Shown: positions 7,971-16,270, counted from the stretch's first letter. The stretch: 64,000 bases of DNA from Nocardia elegans NBRC 108235 (GCF_001612845.1 NZ_BDBF01000033.1:35562-99561); one strand, 5' to 3'. Numbers and translations are program-made. Notes: a model not told the origin generated them from the sequence alone.

Positions 7971-10166
7971 TCAGTTCTCGGTCGCCGCCAGGAGCGCTTC
8001 GGCGAATTCGCGCATCTGGTCGGCGCCGCCGAACCAGGTGGTGACGAGTTCGACTGCGGCGGTGCGGGTTCGGTGGGCGGCGGTGATGAGGCCGTTGAGG
8101 TCGACATCGCCGGCTTCGGCGTTGCGGGCCACATTTTCCAGGGTGTGGCTGGCCAGCAGTAACTGCATCACCAGGCCGACGTCGATGGCCGGGGGTTCGC
8201 CGGTGGTCTCGGCCCGGCGGCGGGCCGCGCGGCGGGAGGTGGGGGGCAGGCCGGTGCGCGAAGCGATGTCGTCCGGTGTGTCACCGGAGTGCTGATCACC
8301 GGTGGCACGACGATTTCGGCGACCACCGGTACCGGCGGCACTGGTGGACGATTCGATGTGGGCGGCGCCGATCGCCGAATCCGGCTGTGTCGCACCGTCT
8401 TCCGGGGCCTCGGTCGCGGGGTCGTCGGCTCGGGTTTCCGCTGCGAGCGACCGGTGCCGGCTGGTCGGAACGGACTCCGCCACCCGGACTTCCGCGGCGC
8501 GTCGTCGCAGGATGTCGGTATCGGACTGTTCGGCGAGGGTACTCGTCGGGGCCGAGCGCAGGCCCACCGCCGTCCCGTTGCGGGAGGGAAGCTGGTGGGA
8601 AGCGGCGTGGCCGTTGTCCGCGTGGCCGCGGATCGCCGGGAGCATGTCGGTGTTCTGCCACGATTCCGGATCTCCGGAGCCGGCTTCGTCCGTTCGGTCG
8701 GCCGGATCGGAGTGGGCCGGGGGCGTCGACTCCGCGCGGTGGGAGTGTGCCGGCTCGTTCGAATGCCGGTGCGGCAGCCGCGCCGCGGGGGTCGCCCTCT
8801 CGTCCTTGTCGTCCTCCGCTGCGCCCGTATTCGCCTCGGCGACGGTGTGTTCGGCGGCCTGGGCGCTCTCGGCGACGGATTCGGCCCGCGTAATGGGGTG
8901 TGGTGTGTGCTCGCTCCCGGCCGCCGATTCGGTGGTCGCGGTGGGCCGGAGGGCATCGTCGGGCGACCGGTCGGTCAGTGGTGTCGCGGCGAGCCGTGTG
9001 GGATCGGCGTCGCCGCCGGCCGATGTCGCGTGACCGATCGCCGTGCGGTCCGCACCTTCCGCTGTCGCGCTGCGGGATTCACTCTCGCTCCCGGAGGTGG
9101 CTGCGGGCGGCTCGTCCCCGGCAGTTGCCGGTTCGGTCACCGCGGTGGTGTGCTGCTCACCGGTTGCCGATTCGGTTGCCGCGATGTCGCCGGGCAGCCG
9201 GGCCGCGGGGGTGTTCGCGGCGGGCTGCTCGTCGCCGCGTGCCCGCCGAGCCGCACGGGGAATGGGCCGGCGGGGAGTGTCCGGGCGCGGGGCGGTGCTC
9301 GCCGGTGTCGCGTCGGCGGCGAGACCCGTTCCGGCACCGGCCGGTTCGGTCCGGGCGATGCCGTGGGCGGGAGTGGGAAGCCGCATCGGGAGTTTCGGCG
9401 GAGCCGGGACGGATGCGGTCGACGGGGCGCCGGATTCGACCGGATCGGATCGCCGCGGTTCCGGCGGCTCGGCGGGCTCGGTTTCGGCGGTACGGGCGCG
9501 ACTCTGCCGCCCGGGGTCGATGCCCAGGCTCTCCGCGATGCGGCGGACGGTGTCCTCCGGATCCTGGGATCCGGCATCGAGTTCGGTTTCCCAGCTTGCC
9601 TTTTCCGGCGTCGAGTTCTCGTTGTCGCCAGGAGCCGTGGATGATCCCAGGACACCCGATCTCGGATCGACCGGCGGCGTCTCCGCCGCGCTCACCGCGA
9701 AACTGGAGGTGGGAGCGGATTCGTCGTCGGCCGCAGGATTGTTCTGCGACTGCGCCGCACCCTTCTCGTAATCCGCATCGAACGGTGAGGCGAACATGCT
9801 GCGCTGCGCGGGTTCTCGGGTGGCGAGCGGAGGGATGTTCGTGCGGGCCGATGTGTCGCGGACCGGCAGCGGCGGTGCGGCGGGAGGTGCCGGAACCGCG
9901 GTGCCGGCGAGGTAGTCGGGTGAAAAGGACGGGACATCGGTGGGCGAGGCGACCGGGGGCGGGCCGAAGACGCTCTCAACCGATCCGGAATCACCGAATT
10001 CGGCGCTGTCCCAGCGCAGTCCGAACTTCTCGGCACCGCCGTGCGCGGGACCGCTGCCACCCGTCGGCTGACCCGGCTCCTCCTCGGAGCGGGTCAGTCG
10101 GTGCCCCTCTCGTGCAGTATGGGGTTCTCCGAAACGGGCATTGGCGGGATCCGTCATACACTCCAT
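7971..10166 (-). CDS. Low-complexity Ala/Pro/Thr/Glu-rich protein of unknown function
   Basis: Long protein (731 aa from 10166, 728 aa from an in-frame ATG at 10157). About 620 residues are low-complexity sequence rich in Ala, Pro, Thr, Ser, Glu and Asp with scattered Arg, and look disordered. There is no signal peptide and no membrane helix. Only the last ~80 residues look folded: an Arg cluster (SRRAARRRAETTGE) and a helical segment from about IDVGLVMQLLLASHTLENVA to the end, rich in Leu, Ala and Glu. I do not recognise the family. Dense codon-position GC bias supports real coding on this strand. It converges with tuf and shares its terminator. A role through protein binding is only a guess. 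Confidence 0.65.
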   Translation of the reverse strand: MECMTDPANARFGEPHTAREGHRLTRSEEEPGQPTGGSGPAHGGAEKFGLRWDSAEFGDSGSVESVFGPPPVASPTDVPSFSPDYLAGTAVPAPPAAPPLPVRDTSARTNIPPLATREPAQRSMFASPFDADYEKGAAQSQNNPAADDESAPTSSFAVSAAETPPVDPRSGVLGSSTAPGDNENSTPEKASWETELDAGSQDPEDTVRRIAESLGIDPGRQSRARTAETEPAEPPEPRRSDPVESGAPSTASVPAPPKLPMRLPTPAHGIARTEPAGAGTGLAADATPASTAPRPDTPRRPIPRAARRARGDEQPAANTPAARLPGDIAATESATGEQHTTAVTEPATAGDEPPAATSGSESESRSATAEGADRTAIGHATSAGGDADPTRLAATPLTDRSPDDALRPTATTESAAGSEHTPHPITRAESVAESAQAAEHTVAEANTGAAEDDKDERATPAARLPHRHSNEPAHSHRAESTPPAHSDPADRTDEAGSGDPESWQNTDMLPAIRGHADNGHAASHQLPSRNGTAVGLRSAPTSTLAEQSDTDILRRRAAEVRVAESVPTSRHRSLAAETRADDPATEAPEDGATQPDSAIGAAHIESSTSAAGTGGRRNRRATGDQHSGDTPDDIASRTGLPPTSRRAARRRAETTGEPPAIDVGLVMQLLLASHTLENVARNAEAGDVDLNGLITAAHRTRTAAVELVTTWFGGADQMREFAEALLAATEN

Positions 10167-10238
10167 TCTTATCGCTCACGTTTCGGGGTGCGAGTTCGCG
10201 GGGGTGTGCGACGGTTCCCGCCGTCCTTGCGCCGCAGC

Positions 10239-10619
10239 TCAATCCGTCCGTTTTGCGAGTTCGGTGCCGCGGCGCAGGGTGAGCGACATCAGTTCACTCG
10301 GCTCGTCCACCTCGATCCGATGCCAACGCCCCCGCGGCACGATGAACGCCTGTCCGGCGCGCAGCGATACCGGTCCCGCCGCGTCGCCGGGCTCACGCAG
10401 ATACATCCGGATTCCGCCCGAGAGCACCGCCACCAACTCCTCTCCGCTCGGATGTATTTCCCAGTGGTCACCGTGGACGTCGGCGTCGGTGGCCACCCGG
10501 AAAGTCGCCAGCGTCCACCCCTCCATATCTCCGGACATACGGCGTTGTTCGTCGAACACCCGGCCGTCGGGCAGCATTCGGATGCCGCGGGCGAACAGGT
10601 CGACAGGTGCGAGGTGCAT
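10239..10619 (-). CDS. Cupin-domain protein
   Basis: Small single-cupin protein, 126 aa from the ATG at 10619. The cupin core shows HGDHWEIHPSGEELVAVLSGG (motif 1, with probable metal ligands His, His and Glu) and FIVPRGRWHRIEV (motif 2, ligand His). The AAGG about 9 nt before this ATG supports the start; the frame extends upstream (to 10733) but that part is antisense-like. It begins 11 nt after the end of the exporter remnant on the same strand, and so probably shares its transcript. Substrate unknown. Confidence 0.8.
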   Translation of the reverse strand: MHLAPVDLFARGIRMLPDGRVFDEQRRMSGDMEGWTLATFRVATDADVHGDHWEIHPSGEELVAVLSGGIRMYLREPGDAAGPVSLRAGQAFIVPRGRWHRIEVDEPSELMSLTLRRGTELAKRTD

Positions 10620-10630
10620 GGTGGTGCCTT

Positions 10631-10786
10631 TCATTCGGCCGCGACCGGAGTCGGTGCGGGTGCGAAGCCGAGCTCGCGGCGAACGGCGGGCAGGGCCACG
10701 TTCACCACCGCCATATCCAGCGCGATCATCCACTGCGCCACCGTGATCAATGCCGGAGCGGCGCCCGGTGTGTATTTTCTATACAT
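10631..10786 (-). pseudogene. N-terminal remnant of a DHA2-type MFS exporter
   Basis: A 51-codon frame from the ATG at 10786 to a TGA at 10631. It reads LITVAQWMIALDMAVVNVAL followed by PAVRRELGF, which is the first membrane helix and signature (LDxxVVNVALP) of 14-TM drug/H+ antiporters such as EmrB/QacA relatives. Those proteins are normally 450-500 aa, so about 90% is missing, replaced by an Ala/Pro tail and a stop. The TetR gene next to it on the opposite strand, and the palindrome at its start, are the usual partners of such an exporter, so the locus looks like a drug-efflux unit that lost its transporter. It could still be translated as a short peptide or leader. Confidence 0.6.
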
Positions 10787-10795
10787 GTATAAAAA
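10776..10795. promoter_or_regulatory. TetR-type operator palindrome
   Basis: A perfect 12-bp palindrome TATACATGTATA (10780-10791), extended by TTT and AAA on its sides (10776-10795). It lies between the divergent exporter remnant and the TetR gene, in an AT-rich patch that stands out from its surroundings. The position and symmetry fit a binding site for the adjacent TetR protein. It covers the ATG of the remnant and may overlap a -10 (TATAAA). Confidence 0.55.
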
Positions 10796-10844
10796 GTAAC
10801 CGACCGCGATGCTCGCTGTCGAGACCTCGTGTCAAGATGGCCGG

Positions 10845-11489
10845 GTGAGCACCCGAACCGGACGTCCGCCGCGGTTGTCCCGCGCGCAGATCGTGGCCGC
10901 CGCGCGCGAGCTGATCGAGACCCACGGCGTGCAGGCGCTGACCATGCGGCGCCTGGCCACCGAACTCGGCGCGACGCCGATGGCGCTCTATCACCACGTA
11001 CCGGACAAGGACGCGCTGCTGCTGCTTCTGCTCGACGACGTGGCGACGGGTGCGGTCCATCCGCCACTGCCGGACGACCCCTGGGAACGCCTGATCGTCG
11101 CGGCCCGCGCGATGCACGACATCCTGGCCCCGGTTCCGTGGATCACCGAGGTGCTCACCGCCGACGACCTGCTCTCACCGGCCGCGCTCTGGTATCCCGA
11201 GACGATCCTGGACGCGGCGATGGACGCCGGGCTGGATGCCGAGCGGGCGGTGCACGCCTATCGGACGATCTGGTACTACACCGCCGGGGAAATTCTGATT
11301 CGGGCCGCGGCTCGCCGGCGTCGCGACGACGACCGGCCGGTGTTCCGGGAGCGCGTCTTCGCCGATATCGATGCCGGCGAACTTCCGCGCCTGGCGGCCG
11401 TGGCCGACCGGTGGAGCGCGCTCACCGCGGCCGACACCTACGAGCAAGGATTGCGCGCGCTGGTCGATGGTCTGCTGCCGGTTCGCTGA
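10845..11489 (+). CDS. TetR/AcrR-family repressor
   Basis: Transcription repressor of 214 aa. The N-terminal helix-turn-helix is clear: LSRAQIVAAARELIETHG, then LTMRRLATELGATPMALYHH. The C-terminal part is a TetR_C-like ligand domain, which in this family usually binds small hydrophobic drugs. The GTG at 10845 (start of STRTGRPPR) is preferred over an upstream in-frame start at 10809 because it gives the usual ~20 residues before the HTH. It is divergent from the MFS exporter remnant and the cupin, with a palindromic operator between them. Confidence 0.88.
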   Translation: MSTRTGRPPRLSRAQIVAAARELIETHGVQALTMRRLATELGATPMALYHHVPDKDALLLLLLDDVATGAVHPPLPDDPWERLIVAARAMHDILAPVPWITEVLTADDLLSPAALWYPETILDAAMDAGLDAERAVHAYRTIWYYTAGEILIRAAARRRRDDDRPVFRERVFADIDAGELPRLAAVADRWSALTAADTYEQGLRALVDGLLPVR

Positions 11490-11504
11490 ACCGGCGGCGC
11501 CGGC

Positions 11505-12134
11505 TCAGCCCAGGCTGGTCATGCCGGCCGCGACGACCCGGGAGAGGTTCGTGATCTCCTCGGCGCCCGCGAGTGTCAATCCGTCCAGTGCGTGCAACCG
11601 GTCGGTGCTCGCGATGGTGAGCATGGCCGACACCCAGGCGGCCGCGCAGGCGCGCAGGGTTCCGGGTTGTACCTGCCCGGGCGCACTCGCCTGCAATACC
11701 CGGGCGGTGACGTCGAGCAGCTGATCGCGCATGCGGCGCACCTGTTTTCGCACATCCGGATGCGTATCGGCCTCGCGCCACATGATCACGCGCAGCACCG
11801 AGGAATGGTGGTCGCGCAGATTCAGCGCCGCGTCGAGGTTCACCAGGCTGGTCGCCGGATCGCCGGGCCGGACCACCGTGGCGATGTCGTCGATCGGATG
11901 CGCGGGAACTCGCTCGGCCATCAGCGCCGAGAGGATCGAGTCCTTGGTGGGGAAGTAATAGAAGACCAGCCCCTTCGGAACGCCGGCCGCAGTGGCTATC
12001 GCAGCCGTCGCGGTCGCGTCGAATCCGTGTGCCGCGAACAGGCTTTCGGCGGCATCCAGAATCAGGGCGCGGGCGTCGCCGTCGACCTTGCTGCTGCGGC
12101 GACGCCCCGCTCGACGGGGTTTGGGCATCTGCAT
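11505..12134 (-). CDS. TetR-family repressor, coupled to the SPW gene
   Basis: Transcription regulator of 209 aa. A basic N-terminus (PKPRRAGRRRSSK) leads into the helix-turn-helix: ALILDAAESLFAAHGF, then ATAAIATAAGVPKGLVFYYF. The C-terminal ligand domain has a conserved-looking WREADTHPDVRKQVRRMRDQ helix. The start at 12134 overlaps the stop of the SPW gene by one base (TGATG), so the two genes form a translationally coupled pair. A second ATG two codons in is possible. A candidate operator overlaps the promoter upstream of the pair. Confidence 0.88.
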   Translation of the reverse strand: MQMPKPRRAGRRRSSKVDGDARALILDAAESLFAAHGFDATATAAIATAAGVPKGLVFYYFPTKDSILSALMAERVPAHPIDDIATVVRPGDPATSLVNLDAALNLRDHHSSVLRVIMWREADTHPDVRKQVRRMRDQLLDVTARVLQASAPGQVQPGTLRACAAAWVSAMLTIASTDRLHALDGLTLAGAEEITNLSRVVAAGMTSLG

Positions 12135-12481
12135 CAGTGAGCAGTATGCATCCGTGCCGATACCTGCGGAAGGGCGGCCAGGGCGACCGCGACGGTCAGT
12201 ACGCCGACGATCCACGCGGTCCACGACGCCGCGCTGAAGGAGCTGAAGTTCATCACCCACGGCGAGATGAACAGCAGGACGCCGAACAGGCCCATCGCGT
12301 AATCGGTTCCGGCGATGCCCGGACGGGTGAACTGGACCAGGCCGGCCAGGGCGATCAGCACTCCGAGCACGATCAGGGTCCACATGGCGCGGTTGCTGTG
12401 GTCGGTCCAGATGGGGGACAGGGCGGTGTAGACGCCCAGTGCCACGGCCACGGAACTCAGGGTGCGGTTTTCGGTGAGCAT
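12134..12481 (-). CDS. SPW-repeat membrane protein
   Basis: Small integral membrane protein, 115 aa. It contains two copies of the SPW module: LSPIWTDHSNRAMW and ISPWVMNFSSFSAASWTAW, each followed by a hydrophobic hairpin, giving about four helices. The family is known from bacteria and archaea but has no established function. An AGGAGG lies 6 nt before the ATG. The last base of its stop is the first base of the downstream TetR start. Confidence 0.85.
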   Translation of the reverse strand: MLTENRTLSSVAVALGVYTALSPIWTDHSNRAMWTLIVLGVLIALAGLVQFTRPGIAGTDYAMGLFGVLLFISPWVMNFSSFSAASWTAWIVGVLTVAVALAALPQVSARMHTAH

Positions 12482-12519
12482 GGGGGCCTCCTCGGGGGGC
12501 GGAATTGTGTTCTGATCTC

Positions 12520-12549
12520 GGTATAACTCTGATTGACCGCCCGATCAAT
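12520..12549 (-). promoter_or_regulatory. Promoter with overlapping inverted repeat for the SPW-TetR pair
   Basis: On the minus strand, TTGATC (12548-12543) and TATACC (12525-12520) are separated by 17 bp, a good sigma-70-like arrangement. The -35 lies inside an imperfect inverted repeat with arms ATTGA (12532-12536) and TCAAT (12545-12549), a size typical of TetR operators. Autoregulation by the downstream TetR protein is inferred. Confidence 0.5.
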
Positions 12550-12604
12550 ACTTATTCCGGAAAATTCCTGCACACATGTCGGATATGGCGCCCGTCACCG
12601 CAAT

Positions 12605-12620
12605 CTAGAACGTGTTCTAG
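12605..12620. promoter_or_regulatory. KstR-like operator
   Basis: Perfect 16-bp palindrome CTAGAACGTGTTCTAG. It matches the KstR consensus TnnAACnnGTTnnA known from cholesterol-catabolism genes of mycobacteria and rhodococci. It lies 61 bp before the reductase ATG at 12682 and 124 bp upstream of the divergent SPW gene. The same core recurs upstream of the KshB-like gene. Confidence 0.7.
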
Positions 12621-12681
12621 TTTATGGTGGATTGGTGCAGCAATACGTGCCAGCAGTGGGAACCGAGCCAGGAGCGCAACG

Positions 12682-13869
12682 ATGACAGCCCCGATCGTGA
12701 TCGTCGGCGCCGGTCTGGCCGGCCTGCGCACCGCGGAGGAATTGCGCCGCGCCGGATACGAGGGCGGAGTGATCCTCGTCGGTGACGAACAGCGCTTGCC
12801 CTACGATCGGCCGCCGTTGTCCAAGCAGTTCGTGCGCGGCGAGACCGAGGATACGACGCTGCGCCCCGCCGAATTCTTCGCCGAGAAGAACATCGAGCTG
12901 CGACTGGGCCTGGCCGCGACCGGAGTCGACACCGCGGCGCGCACCGTGACCTTCGACGACGGCTCCGTGCTCGAGTACGGACAGCTGATCATCGCAACAG
13001 GCCTGCGCCCCAAGCGGATTCCGGGTCTGCCCGAGGCCGCCGGTGTCCACGTCCTGCGGCGGCACGAGGATGCGGCCGCGCTGCGCGACGGACTGGCCAC
13101 CGCGCGGCGGGCGCTGGTGGTCGGCGCCGGATTCATCGGCTGCGAGCTGGCGGCGAGCTTCCGTTCCCGCGGCGTCGACGTGGTGCTGGTGGAACCACAG
13201 CCCACTCCGCTGGCCGCCGCCCTGGGCGAGGCGGTCGGCCGCCTGGTCGGGCGCATGCACCGCGACGAAGGGGTGGACCTGCGCTGCGGCGTCGGACTGA
13301 GCTCGTTGCAGGTCGAAGACGGCGCGGTCACCGGGGCCACCCTCACCGACGGCACTACGGTCACCGCCGATCTGGTGGTCATCGGTGTCGGCTCCGCGCC
13401 GATCACCGAATGGCTGGCCGGATCCGGCATCCCTCTGGCGGAACCGCAGGTGGGCGGGGGTGTCCTCGCCGACGAGGTGGGCCGCACCTCGGTCGAGGGT
13501 GTGTGGGCGGTCGGCGATGTCGCCGCGTGGCGCCACGACAACGGCCGGCACAAGCGGGTGGAGCACTGGACCAACGCCGGTGAGCAGGCACGGCTGCTGG
13601 TGACCGCGCTGCTCGGCGGCGACGTTCCCACGGCCGCCCGGGTGCCGTACGTGTGGAGTGACCAGTACGACCTGAAGATCCAGGTCCTCGGCACCCCGGC
13701 GGGCGCCGACGAGATCCGGATCGTCGAGGACGACGGCCGCAAATTCCTGGCGCACTACTTCGACGGCGGAGTCCTGACCGCCGTGGTCGGCGGCGGTCGC
13801 ACCGCGCAGGTGATGAAGATGCGCGCCGAACTCGCAGCCAACGCCAGGTCCGCCGCACCCGCGAGCTGA
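12682..13869 (+). CDS. NAD(P)H-dependent ferredoxin/rubredoxin reductase (FAD)
   Basis: Flavoprotein that should move electrons from NAD(P)H to a small iron-sulphur protein, 395 aa. Features: FAD-binding VIVGAGLAG (residues 7-15), NAD(P)-binding VVGAGFIGCE (147-156), and the FAD-contacting GVWAVGDVAAW (273-283). The C-terminal reductase domain follows. The ATG at 12682 has GGAG 7 nt ahead; the frame extends upstream through the operator but without a flavoprotein-like sequence. The KstR-like box in its promoter suggests it supplies electrons for steroid oxidation, for instance to a P450 or an oxygenase. No ferredoxin or P450 gene lies next to it. Confidence 0.9.
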   Translation: MTAPIVIVGAGLAGLRTAEELRRAGYEGGVILVGDEQRLPYDRPPLSKQFVRGETEDTTLRPAEFFAEKNIELRLGLAATGVDTAARTVTFDDGSVLEYGQLIIATGLRPKRIPGLPEAAGVHVLRRHEDAAALRDGLATARRALVVGAGFIGCELAASFRSRGVDVVLVEPQPTPLAAALGEAVGRLVGRMHRDEGVDLRCGVGLSSLQVEDGAVTGATLTDGTTVTADLVVIGVGSAPITEWLAGSGIPLAEPQVGGGVLADEVGRTSVEGVWAVGDVAAWRHDNGRHKRVEHWTNAGEQARLLVTALLGGDVPTAARVPYVWSDQYDLKIQVLGTPAGADEIRIVEDDGRKFLAHYFDGGVLTAVVGGGRTAQVMKMRAELAANARSAAPAS

Positions 13870-13995
13870 ACGCCCGCGCCGGGCCGGGCCGCCCGGATCG
13901 GTCGGTGCGGCGGCACGCCAGCGGCGCGCGGAACAGGTCCGGCCGATACCCCGGTCGGGCGTAAGGGTTCGTGGCGACGCTAATACAGTGGCTGG

Positions 13996-14775
13996 GTGAT
14001 CGTTGCGCTCATCGATTCGGGACTGGGGTTGTTGCCGACGGGGGCGTGGCTGCGCAAGTTGCGTCCCGACCTCGATCTGCTGCTGCAACTGGATCCCGAT
14101 GGTGCGCCGTGGGGGCCGAAACCCGAGCAGTGGGTGATCGATCGGGTGCTGGATGCGGCCCGCCGATCGTTGCGGCTCGGCGCGGAGGCCATTGTGCTGC
14201 CGTGCAATACCGCCAGCGTCACCGCACTCGAACAGGTGCGTGCCGAGGTCGGGCCCGACGTGCCGGTGATCGGCACCGTCCCCGCGATCAAACCGGCGGC
14301 CGCCGCGTGTGCCTCGGTCGCGGTGTGGGCGACCGCGGCCACGACCGCGAGCCGCTACCAGGCCGATCTCATCGCTCGCTTCGGCGGTGACGCCGATGTG
14401 ACCGGTGTGGCATGCCACGGCCTCGCCGACGCGATCGACCGCGGAGATCTCCCGGCCGTCGAGCACGCCATCGCCCGCGCCGCCGAGCAGACTCCCGCCG
14501 GCACCGAGGCGGTCGTCCTCGGCTGCACCCACTACCCGCTGGTCCTCGATTCCATCGTGGCCGCGCTGCCCTCGGGCGTCCGTCTGTTCGACAGCGCGGA
14601 AGCCGTTGCGGGCCAGACACTTCGGCGCATCGACGCCCTGGGCCGGCCGACCGCCGGCGCCGGCACGGTGACGGTCTACAACAGCGGCCGTGCCGGTGAA
14701 CTGCCCGCGAGTGCGGCGGCCTTCGAATCCGGCCGAGCGCTCGGAGCGGTCGACACCGCGTGCCCGACCGCCTAG
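13996..14775 (+). CDS. Glutamate racemase-like protein (Asp/Glu racemase superfamily)
   Basis: 259 aa. Racemases of this group interconvert L- and D-glutamate for peptidoglycan using two cysteines. Both are present: C70 in LPCNTAS and C177 in LGCTHYPLV, with His179. The N-terminal IDSG (D7, S8) is also there. However, the usual GVGGL after DSG reads GLGLL, and overall the protein is clearly divergent from typical MurI. It may be a paralogue, or a racemase with another substrate. The GTG start at 13996 is supported by position only; TAATAC (13981-13986) nine bases earlier could be a -10 of a leaderless transcript. Confidence 0.7.
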   Translation: MIVALIDSGLGLLPTGAWLRKLRPDLDLLLQLDPDGAPWGPKPEQWVIDRVLDAARRSLRLGAEAIVLPCNTASVTALEQVRAEVGPDVPVIGTVPAIKPAAAACASVAVWATAATTASRYQADLIARFGGDADVTGVACHGLADAIDRGDLPAVEHAIARAAEQTPAGTEAVVLGCTHYPLVLDSIVAALPSGVRLFDSAEAVAGQTLRRIDALGRPTAGAGTVTVYNSGRAGELPASAAAFESGRALGAVDTACPTA

Positions 14776-15100
14776 TTTCGCGGGGGCACTCGGCGTAGCC
14801 GGTGTCGACCCGGTCACGTTCGCGCCCGCGCTTCCCGCGGGCCGGCCGCTACCGGATTCGGTGCCGCCGATCGAAATCTGTTCCGGGACAATCTCTTTCA
14901 GCACCTCCGGCCGGAGCGTCGGAAAAGGGCTGTGACCTGCGCCCCAGTCAGCCGTGGGAGGTCCGGTGGCCCGTTATCCGGCGCGGTTCTACCGTGATTT
15001 TCGCAGACGTACAGCGCGGTCGTCGACGCATTTCCGCACCCACCCCTACCGGGCCGGCCGCCACGAAGCCGGCGCATCGGTAACAGACAGAACCGGAGTT
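14776..15100. other. Intergenic region, nothing identified
   Basis: A 325-bp spacer between the racemase-like gene and the membrane-protein gene. I see no RNA gene, clear promoter pair or strong hairpin. The open frame that extends the downstream gene back to 14954 is Arg-rich and not membrane-like, so it is treated as non-coding. Confidence 0.5.
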
Positions 15101-16270
15101 ATGGCTACCCGAACGCCTTGGAGCGATGTTCATCCCGGAACCGGCGACCTCGAATCGTCCGGCTCACTACCGACGCCACCGGGTGGTCGCCGTCCGAGCT
15201 GGGGATACCTGTGCGGGGCCGTGTTGAGCGCCGCGACTCTCGTCCTGTTGTTCCAGCCCTGGTTGTCGGCCTCCGGACCGGGCGGCGCGATCCGGTCGGA
15301 TGCCTTCGGCAGGCTGACCGGTACGACCGTGTCCCAGCAGGACTGGGCAGGTGCCGGTCTGCGCGATACCGATATCAGCGGCACGTGGGCGGTGCTGACC
15401 TGTGTCGCGGTGCTCGCGACGATCTTCGCCGCGGTGGCCTATCTGCGCACCCGCGCGTCGATCTTCTCCGCCGCGGCCGCGGTGGCGGGGACCGGTGTGG
15501 CGGTGTTCGTCCTCGCGGATGTGCTGTACCTCGACAACAAGGAATCCGAGATGCGCGCGGCGGTCGCGGACGACAGCAGTTTCTCCGGCATCCTCCGCGG
15601 TCTCTTCGGTGGGGCGCATGCCGCGCATCAACTGGCGGGGGCCCATCTCGATTTCGCCGCAATGCTCGCCGGAATCACCGCCTTCGGGGCCGCGGCCTGT
15701 GTACTGACGAATCATCTGCGCGACAATCCGATTGTGCGCACGGCTGCCCGGCCGACGACGCGATCGGTCGCAGCCGCACACCCCTCGACACCGACCGCGT
15801 CGCCCACGACACCGACCGCACCTCATGTGGCGCCGGCAGCACCGCAACGGGTGTCGCCCGCGACGACCGCACCGCAGCCGGTACCGACCGCACCTCATGT
15901 GGCGCCGGCCGCGCTCCATCCGGCGCCGATCGCATCCCAGCTGGTGCCGACCGCCCCCAATCCGATGCCGATGGCACCGCAACCGGTTCCGGCCGCATCC
16001 CGGCTGGCGCCGGCGGCATCGCAGCCGGTACCGACCGCACCCCTTTCGGCTCCGGCAGCACCGCACCCGGCGCCGCCCGCACCGGCGACACCCCCGGCGC
16101 CCGTTGTCGAATTCGGGGATATCACCGCGGAGCGGCACGAGCCCGCACCGAGCGCCGCCGAACTCCCGCCGTTTCCGGTTCGGAAACAACCGAGTTGGCG
16201 CATCGTCATTCCCGCGGGAGCGGTGTCCGCGCACGCTCCGGTGCGGGGGGAGCGCACCTTCGCCAATTAG
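15101..16270 (+). CDS. Four-helix membrane protein with Pro/Ala-rich repeat tail
   Basis: 389 aa from the ATG at 15101. Four hydrophobic helices are visible (about 36-54, 96-115, 121-144, 184-203), with a polar loop after the first. From about residue 210 the protein becomes a long Pro/Ala/Thr/Val tail built of degenerate units such as TAPHVAPAAPQ, likely extended and possibly cell-wall spanning. Two units are identical at the DNA level over 27 bp. The family is not recognised. An upstream extension (to 14954) has no membrane or signal features. GGAG lies only 2 nt before the ATG, so the start is not certain. Confidence 0.65.
   Translation: MATRTPWSDVHPGTGDLESSGSLPTPPGGRRPSWGYLCGAVLSAATLVLLFQPWLSASGPGGAIRSDAFGRLTGTTVSQQDWAGAGLRDTDISGTWAVLTCVAVLATIFAAVAYLRTRASIFSAAAAVAGTGVAVFVLADVLYLDNKESEMRAAVADDSSFSGILRGLFGGAHAAHQLAGAHLDFAAMLAGITAFGAAACVLTNHLRDNPIVRTAARPTTRSVAAAHPSTPTASPTTPTAPHVAPAAPQRVSPATTAPQPVPTAPHVAPAALHPAPIASQLVPTAPNPMPMAPQPVPAASRLAPAASQPVPTAPLSAPAAPHPAPPAPATPPAPVVEFGDITAERHEPAPSAAELPPFPVRKQPSWRIVIPAGAVSAHAPVRGERTFAN
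15811..15909 (+). repeat. 27-bp in-frame direct repeats in the Pro/Ala tail
   Basis: The 27-bp sequence at 15811-15837 recurs exactly at 15883-15909, 72 bp (24 codons) apart and in the same frame. Each copy encodes PTAPHVAPA with neighbouring residues. The surrounding 15780-16100 consists of more degenerate copies, so length variation between strains is likely. Confidence 0.75.

Noticed and set aside
8289..9644. 451-codon + strand frame (and others in 8900-10282)
   Set aside because: Opposite to the low-complexity gene; Arg/Gly-rich with no domain. The minus frame has the better codon-position bias and a proper terminator.
12505..12681. Longer start for the ferredoxin reductase
   Set aside because: It would run through the KstR-like operator and adds no flavoprotein sequence; the ATG at 12682 has a fitting ribosome-binding site.
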